A stretch of 64,000 nt of DNA from Leisingera daeponensis (GTDB lineage Bacteria; Pseudomonadota; Alphaproteobacteria; Rhodobacterales; Rhodobacteraceae). The notes below the pieces were generated by a model that worked only from the letters and a program-made list of their open reading frames with translations, searched no databases and was not told the DNA's origin. This document shows positions 7,741 through 16,307 of the stretch, piece after piece. The stretch covers positions 1 to 64,000 of the forward strand of contig NZ_JAHVJA010000012.1 of NCBI RefSeq assembly GCF_019801465.1, in the 5' to 3' direction. How positions within the stretch are numbered: position 1 is the stretch's first letter; every line of letters starts with the position of its first letter. The translations under genes and the position numbers were made by a program.

Positions 7741-9443
7741 GCACGGTCGGCGTTGTCATGCTGGTGCACACAGCGCTGGAGCGCGCGGCGCAAGTGGTGC
7801 GCCATTGGACCGCAAACGGTTGCCCCGTGGTTCTGCACGTCGACCGGAATGTCAGCCGCGATCTGTTCGCCCGCTTCCGCCAGTCGCTGGACGGCAACCC
7901 GCTGGTGCGGTTTGCAGCCCGGCACCGCTGCGAATGGGGCACCTGGGGCATCGTTGCCGCTTCGCAATCCGCGTCGGAGGTGATGCTGGCGGAATTCCCG
8001 GACGTTCGGCATGTCTACCTGGCCTCCGGTTCCTGTCTGCCGCTCAGACCGGTACAGGAGCTGACAGACTACCTGGCCGCGCGGCCGCAGACGGATTTCA
8101 TCGAAAGCGCCACCACCGCGGATGTGCCCTGGATCGTCGGGGGCCTCAGCCATGAGCGGTTCACGCTGCGGTTTCCGTTTTCATGGAAAAAGCACCGCTA
8201 CCTGTTCGACCGCTATGTGAACTTGCAGCGCAGGCTGCGGATCAAGCGGCGGATACCTCCGGGGCTGGTACCGCATATGGGCAGCCAATGGTGGTGCCTG
8301 ACGCGGCAAACGTTGTCAGCGATCCTGCAGGACCCGGAGCGCCCGGTTTATGATGCCTATTTCCGCAAGGTTTGGATCCCGGACGAAAGCTATTTCCAGA
8401 CCCTCGCCCGGCTCTATTCCGGCAATATCGAGAGCCGCTCCCTGACGCTGAGCAAGTTCGATTTTCAGGGCAAGCCGCATATCTTTTATGACGATCACCT
8501 GCAGCTGCTGCGCCGCTCTGACTGTTTCGTGGCGCGCAAGATCTGGCCGCATGCGGAGCGCCTGTATCAAGCCTTCCTGACCGATCCTGCCGGGGCGATG
8601 AAGCGGACCGAACCGAATCCGGGAAAGATCGATCGGATCTTTGCCAAGGCGGTGGAGCGGCGCACCCGGGGCCGGGCCGGATTGTATATGCAAAGCCGCT
8701 TTCCCGGACACGGGTCGGAAAACGGCGTTACCTCCAGCCCCTATTCGGTGTTCCAGGGCTTCACGGAGCTGTTCGAGGATTTCGAAACCTGGCTGGCGCG
8801 GACAACCGGCGCCCAGGTGCACGGGCATATCTTTGCGCCGCAGGGAGCGGCGTTCTCCGAAGGTCAGAGCCTGGTCAACGGCTGTCTGAACGGCAACGCC
8901 AAGGCGCGCGATTACAACCCGGAGAGCTTTCTGACCAGCCTGATCTGGAACACCCGCGGGGAGCGCCAGTGTTTCCAGTTCGGACCGCGGGACAATCAGG
9001 CGGTGAACTGGCTGGTCGCGCGAGATACCAATGCCCAGGTCTCTGTCATTAGTGGCGCCTGGGCGATCCCGCTATTCAAGTCGAGCCGCAGTTTCGCGGA
9101 GCTGCGTCAGGAGGCCGCCAGGCTGCAGCAGCGGGAGGCAGAGCAGCTGCAGATCCTGCGTTCGCAATGGACCAAGGCGCGGGTGCGGATCTGGAGCATG
9201 GCAGAGTTTGTCGAAGCGCCGATGGAACCCTTGCAGACAATCATTGACGAGATTGGCCCGCTGACCGCGCGGCACCTGGGAGAGGCCCCGAGAATGACCG
9301 ATCTTGAAGGCTTCGGGCAGTTCCTGCAGAATCTGAAAAATCAGGGCATGCATCCCTACCTGATGGGGGACTTCCCGGTCGGGCAAAGCCCTGCCAGCCC
9401 GTCCAAGCCGCAGCGCAAACCCTATCTGGTGCGAAAATCCTGA
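7737..9443 (+). CDS. GT14 core-2/I-branching-like glycosyltransferase with DUF5928 domain
   Basis: A 568-residue two-domain protein. Residues 1 to about 280 resemble beta-1,6-N-acetylglucosaminyltransferases of family GT14: VVMLVHTALERAAQVV at the N-terminus, YLASGSCLPLRPV, GSQWWCLTR and WIPDESYFQTL. The C-terminal half (about 300-568, from FPGHGSENGVTSSPYSVFQG) matches what is called DUF5928, found in Rhodobacterales next to GT14 domains, with no assigned function. Start overlaps the upstream glycosyltransferase stop and the stop overlaps the sulfotransferase start, so the three are one operon. Probably builds a branch on a surface glycan or glycoprotein; acceptor unknown. Confidence 0.82.
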   Translation: MSTVGVVMLVHTALERAAQVVRHWTANGCPVVLHVDRNVSRDLFARFRQSLDGNPLVRFAARHRCEWGTWGIVAASQSASEVMLAEFPDVRHVYLASGSCLPLRPVQELTDYLAARPQTDFIESATTADVPWIVGGLSHERFTLRFPFSWKKHRYLFDRYVNLQRRLRIKRRIPPGLVPHMGSQWWCLTRQTLSAILQDPERPVYDAYFRKVWIPDESYFQTLARLYSGNIESRSLTLSKFDFQGKPHIFYDDHLQLLRRSDCFVARKIWPHAERLYQAFLTDPAGAMKRTEPNPGKIDRIFAKAVERRTRGRAGLYMQSRFPGHGSENGVTSSPYSVFQGFTELFEDFETWLARTTGAQVHGHIFAPQGAAFSEGQSLVNGCLNGNAKARDYNPESFLTSLIWNTRGERQCFQFGPRDNQAVNWLVARDTNAQVSVISGAWAIPLFKSSRSFAELRQEAARLQQREAEQLQILRSQWTKARVRIWSMAEFVEAPMEPLQTIIDEIGPLTARHLGEAPRMTDLEGFGQFLQNLKNQGMHPYLMGDFPVGQSPASPSKPQRKPYLVRKS

Positions 9444-10873
9444 TGTCATCTTCCTTTGATTACTTCGTCGTCTTTGCAGAAATGCGGACCGGCTCCAATT
9501 TCCTGGAGACCAACCTGAATGCCTTTGACGGGCTGGCCTGCCATGGCGAGGCGTTTAACCCGCATTTTATCGGCTATCCCAACAGCACAGATATCCTGGG
9601 TGTGACCCGGTCCATGCGGGAAGCAGACCCGGCACGGCTGATTCAGAAGATTAAGGCAGATCCGGGTGCGCTGGGCGGCTTCCGCTATTTCCACGATCAT
9701 GACCCGCGGGTGCTGGACCTGATGCTTGAGGATCCGCGCTGTGCCAAGATCATTCTGACCCGCAATCCGTTGGACAGCTATGTGTCCTGGAAAATCGCCA
9801 AGGAGACCGGCCAGTGGAAGCTGACTGATGTGAAGCGGCGCAAGGACGCCAAGGCGCGGTTTGATGCAGCGGAATTTGCAGCCCATGTGGGAGCGCTGCA
9901 GGATTTCCAGATCACACTGCTGAACCGGCTGCAGGCCCTGGGCCAGACAGCGTTTTATGTGGCCTATGAGGACCTGCAGAGCGTAGAGGTGATGAACGGG
10001 CTGGCCCGCTGGCTGGGGGCTTTGCACCAGCTGGAAGCGCTGGACGGCAGCCTCAAGCGGCAGAACCCGGCGCCGGTGCTGGCCAAGGTGGCCAATTCTG
10101 AGGAGATGCAGGAGGCGCTGGCCGGCATGGATCGGTTCAACTTGACGCGGACTCCGAATTTCGAGCCGCGCCGCGGTCCGGCGGTGCCGGGTTATGTGGC
10201 CGGGGTGGTGACGCCGCTGCTTTATCTGCCGCTGAAGGGCGGCCCCGAGGCCGAAGTGGTGCAGTGGATGGCAGGGCTGGACCGCGTGGCGCCGGAGGGG
10301 CTGATTCAGGGCATGAACCAGAAACAGCTGCGCCAGTGGAAGCGCGGCAACAAGGGATTCCGCAGCTTTACGGTGCTGCGCCACCCGGCGGCGCGGGCGC
10401 ATGCGGTGTTCTGCCGCCGGATCCTGAATGCAGGCGAGGGCAGCTACCGGCAGATCCGTAACACGCTCCGGCGGCAGTTCGGTTTGCCAGTGCCAGAGGA
10501 GGGGCCTGGTGCGGATTATTCCCGGGCGCAGCACCGCGAAGCGTTTACAGGGTTCCTGGAGTTTGTGCGTGCGAGCCTTGCAGGGCAGACCTCAGTCCGG
10601 CTGGATGCGGAATGGGCCACCCAGAGCCAGGCGCTGGCCGGCTTTGCCGAGCTGGGCACGCCGGATCTTCTGGTCCGGGAGGCGGAAATGGGCGAAGATC
10701 TGCCCGCGCTGGCCTGCAAACTGGGCCGGATGCAGCCGGAGGCTGTGCCGTCTTCGCCTCCGGATGTACCATTTGAGCTGACGGATATCTATGACGCGGA
10801 GCTGGAGGCGCTGATCGCCTCTGTTTACCAGCGCGACTACCTGGCCTTTGGCTTCGGGCCCTGGCAGGGCTGA
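9443..10873 (+). CDS. Sulfotransferase-family protein with two sulfotransferase-like halves
   Basis: A 476-residue protein. The N-terminal half resembles Stf0/NodH-type sulfotransferases: AEMRTGSNF (residues 12-20) is the 5'-phosphosulfate loop, and IILTRNPLDSYVSW (about 103-116) is the 3'-phosphate site with Arg and Ser. The C-terminal half (about 300-476) shows SFTVLRHPAARAHAVFCRRIL, the pattern of a second 3'-phosphate site, but no clear 5' loop, so it may be degenerate or acceptor-binding. Single sulfotransferases are usually 250-300 residues. Last gene of the glycosyltransferase operon. Expected role: transfer of sulfate from PAPS to the glycan made by the preceding enzymes; the acceptor is inferred only. 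Confidence 0.78.
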   Translation: MSSSFDYFVVFAEMRTGSNFLETNLNAFDGLACHGEAFNPHFIGYPNSTDILGVTRSMREADPARLIQKIKADPGALGGFRYFHDHDPRVLDLMLEDPRCAKIILTRNPLDSYVSWKIAKETGQWKLTDVKRRKDAKARFDAAEFAAHVGALQDFQITLLNRLQALGQTAFYVAYEDLQSVEVMNGLARWLGALHQLEALDGSLKRQNPAPVLAKVANSEEMQEALAGMDRFNLTRTPNFEPRRGPAVPGYVAGVVTPLLYLPLKGGPEAEVVQWMAGLDRVAPEGLIQGMNQKQLRQWKRGNKGFRSFTVLRHPAARAHAVFCRRILNAGEGSYRQIRNTLRRQFGLPVPEEGPGADYSRAQHREAFTGFLEFVRASLAGQTSVRLDAEWATQSQALAGFAELGTPDLLVREAEMGEDLPALACKLGRMQPEAVPSSPPDVPFELTDIYDAELEALIASVYQRDYLAFGFGPWQG

Positions 10874-10986
10874 CCTCTCCGTTTCCGCCGGCAGGCTGCC
10901 GATGACGGGCGGGAGACCTGACGGATCTGCCGGGTGAAGGTGCTTTGTGCGGCAGCCGGGCTGTGCGGCCGACGCTGCCTGGTGCC

Positions 10987-11451
10987 TCAGGCCGCTTGGA
11001 CGGATTGGCCTTCGGTCAGGATGGTATAAAGCGTGGCCGGATCGTGGTTGGCGCGCAGCTTGGTGCAGAAACTTTGCTCGCGCAGAGTGCGCGAGACCAG
11101 CGCCAGGGCCTTCAGATGTTCGACACCTGCATCTTCAGGGGCAAACAGGGCAAAGGCAATATCCACAGGCTGTCGGTCGACCGCGCCGAATTCCAGCGGC
11201 TTTTCCAGGATCAGGAACGTGCCGCAAACTTCGCTGATGGTGTCCAGCCGGGCATGCGGCAGGGCCACACCGTGGCCGACCCCGGTGGGGCCGAGGCTTT
11301 CGCGGTCCAGCAGCGCTTCGAGCGTCGGCTGGGCGTCCAGACCGTAGGCGGCCTGAGCGACATCTGCGATTTCCTGGAACAAGCGCTTCTTGCTCGAGAC
11401 CGCTCCGATCACCCGGACGGCCTCTGGCTTGAGGATGCTGGAAATATGCAT
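10987..11451 (-). CDS. ptsN: PTS IIA-like nitrogen regulatory protein
   Basis: A 154-residue EIIA-Ntr protein, the terminal phosphoacceptor of the nitrogen PTS. The phosphorylated histidine lies in GVGHGVALPHARLD. Length is standard. It is the last gene of the kdsD-lptC-lptA-lptB-hpf-ptsN string on the minus strand, 53 bases after hpf. In many proteobacteria rpoN lies just upstream of hpf in this string; here it does not. EIIA-Ntr usually modulates potassium uptake, stress responses and other regulators by its phosphorylation state. Confidence 0.93.
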   Translation of the reverse strand: MHISSILKPEAVRVIGAVSSKKRLFQEIADVAQAAYGLDAQPTLEALLDRESLGPTGVGHGVALPHARLDTISEVCGTFLILEKPLEFGAVDRQPVDIAFALFAPEDAGVEHLKALALVSRTLREQSFCTKLRANHDPATLYTILTEGQSVQAA

Positions 11452-11504
11452 GTGTCTGCTCCGTTCCGGCGCCCCGATTGGGGGCGCCGATGCCTTAGGT
11501 GTGT

Positions 11505-12062
11505 TTACGGATCAATCCAGCCGATGTTGCCGTCGTCGCGGCGGTAGACCACATTCAACCCGTCTTTGCCTTCGTTGCGGAAAACCAGCACCGGTGCGCC
11601 TGCCAGCTCCATCTGCATCACCGCTTCCCCGACAGACAGGGAGGGGATGCGGGTCTCCATTTCGGCGACAATGATCGGCTGCAGCGAGTCCGGTTCGGAA
11701 TCCGCTTCCTCAGAGGCGAGGATATACGAGTTGGCGCCCAGATGTTCAACCGGCTCGCTGCGCTCCTTGTGGTGATCCTTGAGGCGGCGCTTGTACCGGC
11801 GCAGCTGCTTTTCCATTTTCTCGCAGCAGGCATCGAAAGCGGCGTAGATTTCGGTTTCGTGAGCCTTTGCCTGAGCGCTCAGCCCCGTTGACAGATGGAC
11901 CGTAGCTTCACACACATATTCATGCGCCGAACGGGAAAAGACCACAGTCGCGTCGGTTGGCCGTTCGGCGTATTTTTGTACGGCCGAACCCAGCTCATTC
12001 TGCACATGAACCTGCAGAGCGTCGCCGATGTCGATCTGTTTGCCGCTGATTTTGTAACGCAT
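11505..12062 (-). CDS. hpf: Ribosome hibernation promoting factor, long form
   Basis: A 185-residue protein. Residues 1-100 form the S30AE/YfiA fold (MRYKISGKQIDIGDALQ..), and the C-terminal domain (about 125-185, ending VYRRDDGNIGWIDP) is the dimerisation domain of long HPF, which joins two 70S ribosomes into inactive 100S particles. The start is supported by AAGGAG eight bases upstream; longer reading upstream enters the inverted repeat region. A perfect 9-bp inverted repeat lies 36 bases upstream of the start and could affect expression. Confidence 0.93.
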   Translation of the reverse strand: MRYKISGKQIDIGDALQVHVQNELGSAVQKYAERPTDATVVFSRSAHEYVCEATVHLSTGLSAQAKAHETEIYAAFDACCEKMEKQLRRYKRRLKDHHKERSEPVEHLGANSYILASEEADSEPDSLQPIIVAEMETRIPSLSVGEAVMQMELAGAPVLVFRNEGKDGLNVVYRRDDGNIGWIDP

Positions 12063-12097
12063 GTGATCTCCTTCACAAATTATTGCGGCCGGGCCCG

Positions 12098-12119
12098 CCG
12101 CCAAGGCAATCCTTGGCGG
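12098..12119. repeat. Perfect inverted repeat upstream of hpf
   Basis: CCGCCAAGG and CCTTGGCGG form a perfect 9-bp palindrome with a CAAT spacer in the 270-base gap between lptB and hpf. No T-run follows on either strand. It could be a transcription-factor operator or a hairpin in the hpf leader. The rest of the gap shows nothing gene-like. Confidence 0.6.
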
Positions 12120-12332
12120 TGTCACGTCAGGTCCGGAACCGGGGGGCAGGCCGGCCATCCGGTTGCATCCGTCCGGGCCTTGTCGCCAAGGCTTCTGTTC
12201 GGACTGCATCGGATTGCGCGTATGCCATGAAACAATTCCACGGCAAGACAGCGGGAGAGTCAATGGATAACGCGAAAAAAGAGCCCCGGGTTTACGGCGG
12301 TTTTCCGCGATCCTCCAAGGCGGCTGCAAGGG

Positions 12333-13091
12333 TCAGGAGATGCGGAAATTGTCACCCAGATAGACCCGGCGGACGTTCTCGTTTTCCACGACTTCCCCGG
12401 GGCTTCCGGACATCAGCACCTGCCCGTCATGCAGGATGTAGGCACGGTCGACAATCTCCAGAGTCTCGCGCACATTATGGTCGGTTATCAGCACCCCGAT
12501 GCCGCGCTTCTTGAGGTCTGCCACCAGATGACGGATGTCGCCAACCGAGATCGGATCCACCCCGGCAAAGGGTTCGTCGAGCAGCAGGTACTTGGGATCG
12601 GCGGCCAGGCAGCGGGCGATTTCCACCCGGCGCCGTTCGCCGCCGGACAGTGCCAGAGCAGGCGCGCGGCGCAGGTGCTCGATCGAGAAGTCGGACAGCA
12701 GCTCCTCCAGCCGCTCGCGGCGCTTGTGCTCGTGCTTTTGCGAGATGTCCAGAACCGCGGAGATGTTGTCCTCCACCGACAGTCCGCGGAAAATGGACAT
12801 CTCCTGCGGCAGATAGCCGATGCCCAGCCGCGCGCGGCGGTACATCGGCAGGCCGGTGACGTTCTGGCCATCGATGCTGACGGTGCCGGCCTCGGGGAAG
12901 ACCAGGCCAGCAATGGCGTAGAAGCTGGTGGTCTTGCCGGAGCCGTTGGGGCCGAGCAGGGCCACGACCTCGCCGCGGTTCAGGGACATCGAGACATCCC
13001 GGATCACCACTTTCTTCCGGTAGGATTTGCGCAGCCGCTCGATGCGCAGCCCGGAAGAGCCCTCAGTCACAGTCAGGTCCGGTTTTGCCAT
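12333..13091 (-). CDS. lptB: LPS export ABC transporter ATP-binding protein
   Basis: A 252-residue ABC ATPase that powers LPS extraction from the inner membrane with LptF/LptG. Walker A is GPNGSGKTT, the signature is [10 protein letters not shown], Walker B is YLLLDEP, followed by the H-loop in ITDHNVRET, which is characteristic of LptB. A short N-terminal extension ([16 protein letters not shown]) precedes the usual start. ATG overlaps the lptA stop by four bases. LptF and LptG are not in the window. Confidence 0.95.
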   Translation of the reverse strand: MAKPDLTVTEGSSGLRIERLRKSYRKKVVIRDVSMSLNRGEVVALLGPNGSGKTTSFYAIAGLVFPEAGTVSIDGQNVTGLPMYRRARLGIGYLPQEMSIFRGLSVEDNISAVLDISQKHEHKRRERLEELLSDFSIEHLRRAPALALSGGERRRVEIARCLAADPKYLLLDEPFAGVDPISVGDIRHLVADLKKRGIGVLITDHNVRETLEIVDRAYILHDGQVLMSGSPGEVVENENVRRVYLGDNFRIS

Positions 13092-13603
13092 CAGTTGCTG
13101 CCGCCGTTCGGGTTGAGGATGGTTTTTACCCGGCCGGCCATGCGGGCTGTGCCCGACGTGAGGTTCACTTCCAGCCGGTTCGAGGCCAGTGTGCCGTTTT
13201 CCTGATTCAAGAGTACATTGCCGGTCATCACAATGGTGCCTTGGTCGATTGTGTATTCTGCCCGTTGCGCTTCAGCGGCGTCCGGGCCGCTGACCAGCAC
13301 CACGTTGCCGGTCGCCTCCAGCCGTTCGATGCCTGCCTTGCCGCCGCTTTCGCCCGCCGTCTTGTAGATGACCAGAACCCTATCGGCGGACAGCCGCATA
13401 ATGCCCTGCACGATCAGCACGTTGCCGGTGAATTCGGCGGAACCGTCGGTCTGGTTCACGGCCAGATTATCAGCGGTGACTTCAACCGGCAGACTGGGGT
13501 CGGCCTTGACCGCGCCGAAGGCAACGGAAGCCGTCTGTGCCATTGCGAGGCCGGGAAGCACCGCGAAGGGCAGGCAGAAAATCAATGCGCGCAAATAGGA
13601 CAC
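13091..13603 (-). CDS. lptA: LPS transport periplasmic protein LptA
   Basis: A 170-residue OstA/LptA-fold protein with a signal peptide (cleavage near AMAQ-TA, about residue 23). Repeating beta-strand patterns follow: ITADNL-like [20 protein letters not shown], then [11 protein letters not shown] and [10 protein letters not shown]. It forms the periplasmic bridge that carries LPS from LptBFGC to LptDE. Stop overlaps lptB and the start lies three bases after lptC, so expression is coupled. Confidence 0.93.
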   Translation of the reverse strand: MSYLRALIFCLPFAVLPGLAMAQTASVAFGAVKADPSLPVEVTADNLAVNQTDGSAEFTGNVLIVQGIMRLSADRVLVIYKTAGESGGKAGIERLEATGNVVLVSGPDAAEAQRAEYTIDQGTIVMTGNVLLNQENGTLASNRLEVNLTSGTARMAGRVKTILNPNGGSN

Positions 13604-13606
13604 AGG

Positions 13607-14206
13607 CTATCTTTCCGGTTGCTGGGGTTCATATAGCAGCTTCACCCCGTTTTTGAACAGCATATGGACCGGGCCGCCCTCGGTTTTTGAGCTGATCTGC
13701 ATGTTTCCTGCGGTCAGTTTTCCAATTGCGCCGGTTGCGCGGACCGGGCCGGGGCTGTTGGCCTCCAGCCCGCTGAGCGCGGTGTTCAGTTCTTCGGTTT
13801 CGACTACCAAGCCATCCGCAGAGGTGATGGTCACATGACCGGTAAAGCGTGCGATGTCCTGGCCGGGGTGGATGGCGCCGGTTCGGGACGCAAGCGTAAT
13901 CCTGCCGCCGTCTGCCAGCCGGAATTCCGCAGAAAGGTCGCTGGCAACCGCAGGCGTTCCTTCGCCGCCAGGGCGGGCCAGTGCTGCGGTGACCATGATC
14001 TCGTCGCCTTGGGCAGTGGTGCCCGAGAAGAACGGCGCGGTGACCTGCTGGCCTTTCATCCGGTCTTCGATTTCCCGTTGCGCGAAGGGGATCACCGCAT
14101 CTGTATTCACGCCGCGGGAGATCAGGAACAGGGTCGACAGCAAAGCCAGGGCTGCCAGCGGCAACAGCACTTTGAGGTAGGCGACGGCTCTGGAATGGCT
14201 GTCCAT
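13607..14206 (-). CDS. lptC: LPS export protein LptC
   Basis: A 199-residue protein with one N-terminal membrane helix (about 10-29, VLLPLAALALLSTLFLI) and a periplasmic beta-jellyroll domain (about 60-190). This is the LptC architecture, docking LptBFG to LptA. It lies between kdsD and lptA in the same direction. Sequence similarity to enterobacterial LptC is low, as usual for the family, so gene order carries much of the call. Confidence 0.9.
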   Translation of the reverse strand: MDSHSRAVAYLKVLLPLAALALLSTLFLISRGVNTDAVIPFAQREIEDRMKGQQVTAPFFSGTTAQGDEIMVTAALARPGGEGTPAVASDLSAEFRLADGGRITLASRTGAIHPGQDIARFTGHVTITSADGLVVETEELNTALSGLEANSPGPVRATGAIGKLTAGNMQISSKTEGGPVHMLFKNGVKLLYEPQQPER

Positions 14207-14228
14207 GGTCTGCTCTCGGGCCCCTGTC

Positions 14229-15197
14229 TCAGCCCAGTCCTGCGCGCAGGCAGTCGTGGATGTGGAGAAGACCCTCGGCCTTGCGGCCGTTCTCCGGGTC
14301 GACCACGAACAGGCAGGTGATCTTGCGCTGGTTCATCACCGCGACGGCCTCTTGCGCCATGGCGTCCGGTGCGATGGTGGCGGGACCGGTGGTCATCACC
14401 TCGGCCGCGGTCTTGTCCAGCAGCCCGTCCATGTGGCGGCGCAGGTCGCCGTCGGTGATGATGCCGGCCAGCGAACCATCGGCAGCGGCCACGCCAGCGA
14501 CACCAAACCCCTTCTGGCTGATTTCAATCAGCGCGTCGGCCATCGGCGTGGTTTCGGAGACCAGCGGCAGGGCGTTATCCGCATGCATCAGGTCGCGCAC
14601 CTTGCTGAGCTGGGCGCCGAGCTTGCCGCCGGGGTGGAAGTCGCGGAAGTTTTCCGGCCGGAAATTGCGGTGCTTCATCAGCGCAATTGCCAGCGCATCG
14701 CCCATCGCCAGGGTCAGCGTGGTGGAGATCGAAGGCACCATGCCAAAGCCGCAGGCCTCGCCCATCGAGGGGATCTGCAGGTGCACATCCGCCTGCTTCA
14801 TCAGAGTGCTGTCCATTTTGCTGGAAAGCCCGATCAGCGGGATGGCGAAGCGGCGGGTGAAGGCCAGCAGGTTGGCCAGTTCCGGCGCTTCGCCCGAATT
14901 GGAGATCGCCAGCACGACGTCGCCTTCGGACAGCATCCCCAGATCACCGTGGCTGGCCTCAGCCGGGTGCACGAAATAGGCCGGCGTGCCGGTGGAAGCC
15001 AGGGTGGCGGCGATCTTGTGGCCGATGTGGCCGGACTTGCCGATGCCGCTGACGATGATGCGGCCCTTGGCCCCGAGGATCAGCTGCACCGCTTCGGCAA
15101 AGCGTTCGTCCAGGCCTTCAGCCAGGGCGTTCAGCGCCTTGGCCTCATCGGCAATCACCTGCCGCGCGGTGATGAGGAATTTTTCTGCGTCGGTCAT
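14229..15197 (-). CDS. kdsD: D-arabinose 5-phosphate isomerase (KpsF/GutQ family)
   Basis: A 322-residue enzyme that makes arabinose-5-phosphate, the first precursor of Kdo. The SIS domain occupies about residues 30-180 (GIGKSGHIGHKIAATLASTG, AISNSGEAPELANLL) and two CBS domains occupy about 205-320. Length matches KdsD/KpsF. Start overlaps the stop of nrnC by four bases. As the only such gene in the LPS block it is likely the housekeeping enzyme for Kdo rather than a capsule-specific copy. Confidence 0.93.
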   Translation of the reverse strand: MTDAEKFLITARQVIADEAKALNALAEGLDERFAEAVQLILGAKGRIIVSGIGKSGHIGHKIAATLASTGTPAYFVHPAEASHGDLGMLSEGDVVLAISNSGEAPELANLLAFTRRFAIPLIGLSSKMDSTLMKQADVHLQIPSMGEACGFGMVPSISTTLTLAMGDALAIALMKHRNFRPENFRDFHPGGKLGAQLSKVRDLMHADNALPLVSETTPMADALIEISQKGFGVAGVAAADGSLAGIITDGDLRRHMDGLLDKTAAEVMTTGPATIAPDAMAQEAVAVMNQRKITCLFVVDPENGRKAEGLLHIHDCLRAGLG

Positions 15198-15808
15198 GAG
15201 TGGGCAAAGATGTCCGTTTCGGGCCAGCCGGCCAGGTCCAGCTTGGCACGCATGGGGAGGAAGTCGAAGCAGGCCTGGGCCATCTCAGAGCGGCCTTCGC
15301 GGGCCAGCCGTTTGTCCAGCGCCTCGCGCAGCTTGTGCAAGTGCAGGACGTCGGAGGCCGCGTAGTCCAGCTGTGCCTCGGTCAGCTCTTCGGCGCCCCA
15401 GTCGCTCATCTGCTGCTGCTTGGAGATATCGATTCCCAGCAGTTCCTGTAAAAGGTTCTTGAGACCGTGACGGTCGGTGTAGGTGCGTACCAGCCGGCTG
15501 GCGATTTTAGTGCAGTAGACCGGAGCCGTCAGGGCTCCGAAGGCGTGGTACATGGCAGCAATGTCAAAGCGGCCAAAGTGGAAGAGCTTCAGCACGTTCG
15601 GGTCTTCAAGCATCCGGCACAAGTTGGGCGCTTCGGTCTGGCCCTTTTCCACCTGCACGATATGCGCGTTGCCGTCACCGCCCGACATCTGGATCACGCA
15701 CAGCCGGTCGCGGTGCGGGTTCAGCCCCATGGTCTCGCAGTCGATCGCGACAACGGGACCGAGATCCAACCCGTCGGGCAGGTCGTTCTTGTACAGGTGA
15801 TTGGCCAC
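15194..15808 (-). CDS. nrnC: NrnC-type nanoRNase (single-domain RNase D family)
   Basis: A 204-residue DEDDy 3'-5' exonuclease. The three exo motifs are visible: VVAIDCETMGL, LFHFGRFDIAAMYHAF, and LDYAASDVLHLHKL with the active-site Tyr. HRDC domains of true RNase D are absent. The C-terminus (FLPMRAKLDL..WPETDIFAHS) and the HRDRLCVIQMSGGDG segment match NrnC of Bartonella, Brucella and Caulobacter, which degrades diribonucleotides and replaces Orn in alphaproteobacteria. The name RNase D would also be met in automatic annotation. It precedes kdsD with a four-base overlap. Confidence 0.85.
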   Translation of the reverse strand: MANHLYKNDLPDGLDLGPVVAIDCETMGLNPHRDRLCVIQMSGGDGNAHIVQVEKGQTEAPNLCRMLEDPNVLKLFHFGRFDIAAMYHAFGALTAPVYCTKIASRLVRTYTDRHGLKNLLQELLGIDISKQQQMSDWGAEELTEAQLDYAASDVLHLHKLREALDKRLAREGRSEMAQACFDFLPMRAKLDLAGWPETDIFAHS

Positions 15809-15968
15809 AGGAGTTCCCTTTAGATTATGATCGCGGCAGCAGGGTCTGGAGAGGAAATAGGCGCTTTGGCCGACAAACTCAACTACACTGGGCGAGCTGG
15901 TTTATTCGGGCGGAAACGGAATTGCGCCGGTCAGCCGGAGCAGGATGTAGATTCTAAGGTAAGGGGGA

Positions 15969-16055
15969 TGGTGCCCAGGAGAGGACTCGAACCTCCACGT
16001 CCATACGGACACTAGCACCTGAAGCTAGCGCGTCTACCAATTCCGCCACCTGGGC
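15969..16055 (-). tRNA. tRNA-Leu (CAG)
   Basis: An 87-base tRNA including an encoded CCA. The acceptor stem pairs GCCCAGG with CCTGGGC, with A73 before CCA. The D arm holds AATTGGTAGAC, the anticodon stem CTAGC/GCTAG encloses TTCAGGT with anticodon CAG, a long variable arm follows (class II tRNA), and the T loop is GGTTCGAGTCC. The 160 bases between it and nrnC and the 250 bases on its other side hold no gene. No integrase or repeat of its 3' end was found next to it. Confidence 0.95.
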
Positions 16056-16204
16056 AGGTGTCTTGGGATGGGCGTATAGGACGGTTTTGCGGGGCCGTCA
16101 AATGGAAATGGGAGGCAAGCCGCCGGAAGCAATAGCGGCCGGTGGCAGCCTGAAGCTGCGAGCGCCGCGTGGCAGGATTTATGTGACAAATGAGACTGAG
16201 TGGG

Positions 16205-16234
16205 GGCTTTGTCATTCCTTTTCGGAATGAAGCC
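16205..16234. repeat. Hairpin in the leader of the E1 gene
   Basis: TCATTCC and GGAATGA pair perfectly around a TTTTC loop, with an outer GGCT/AGCC stem after a 3-base bulge. It lies about 75 bases upstream of the E1 start, in the gap between tRNA-Leu and that gene. Could be an operator or leader structure; no clear promoter boxes were recognised around it. Confidence 0.4.
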
Positions 16235-16307
16235 AGAACGCAAACTCATTGGCATTAGGCTCCGCATTCACGGATAAGGTTCCGGTCATTCAGCGCAAGG
16301 AGGCCGT

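Noticed and set aside
15969-16307. Possible integration site at tRNA-Leu
   Set aside because: No integrase gene, and no repeat of the tRNA 3' end was found nearby.
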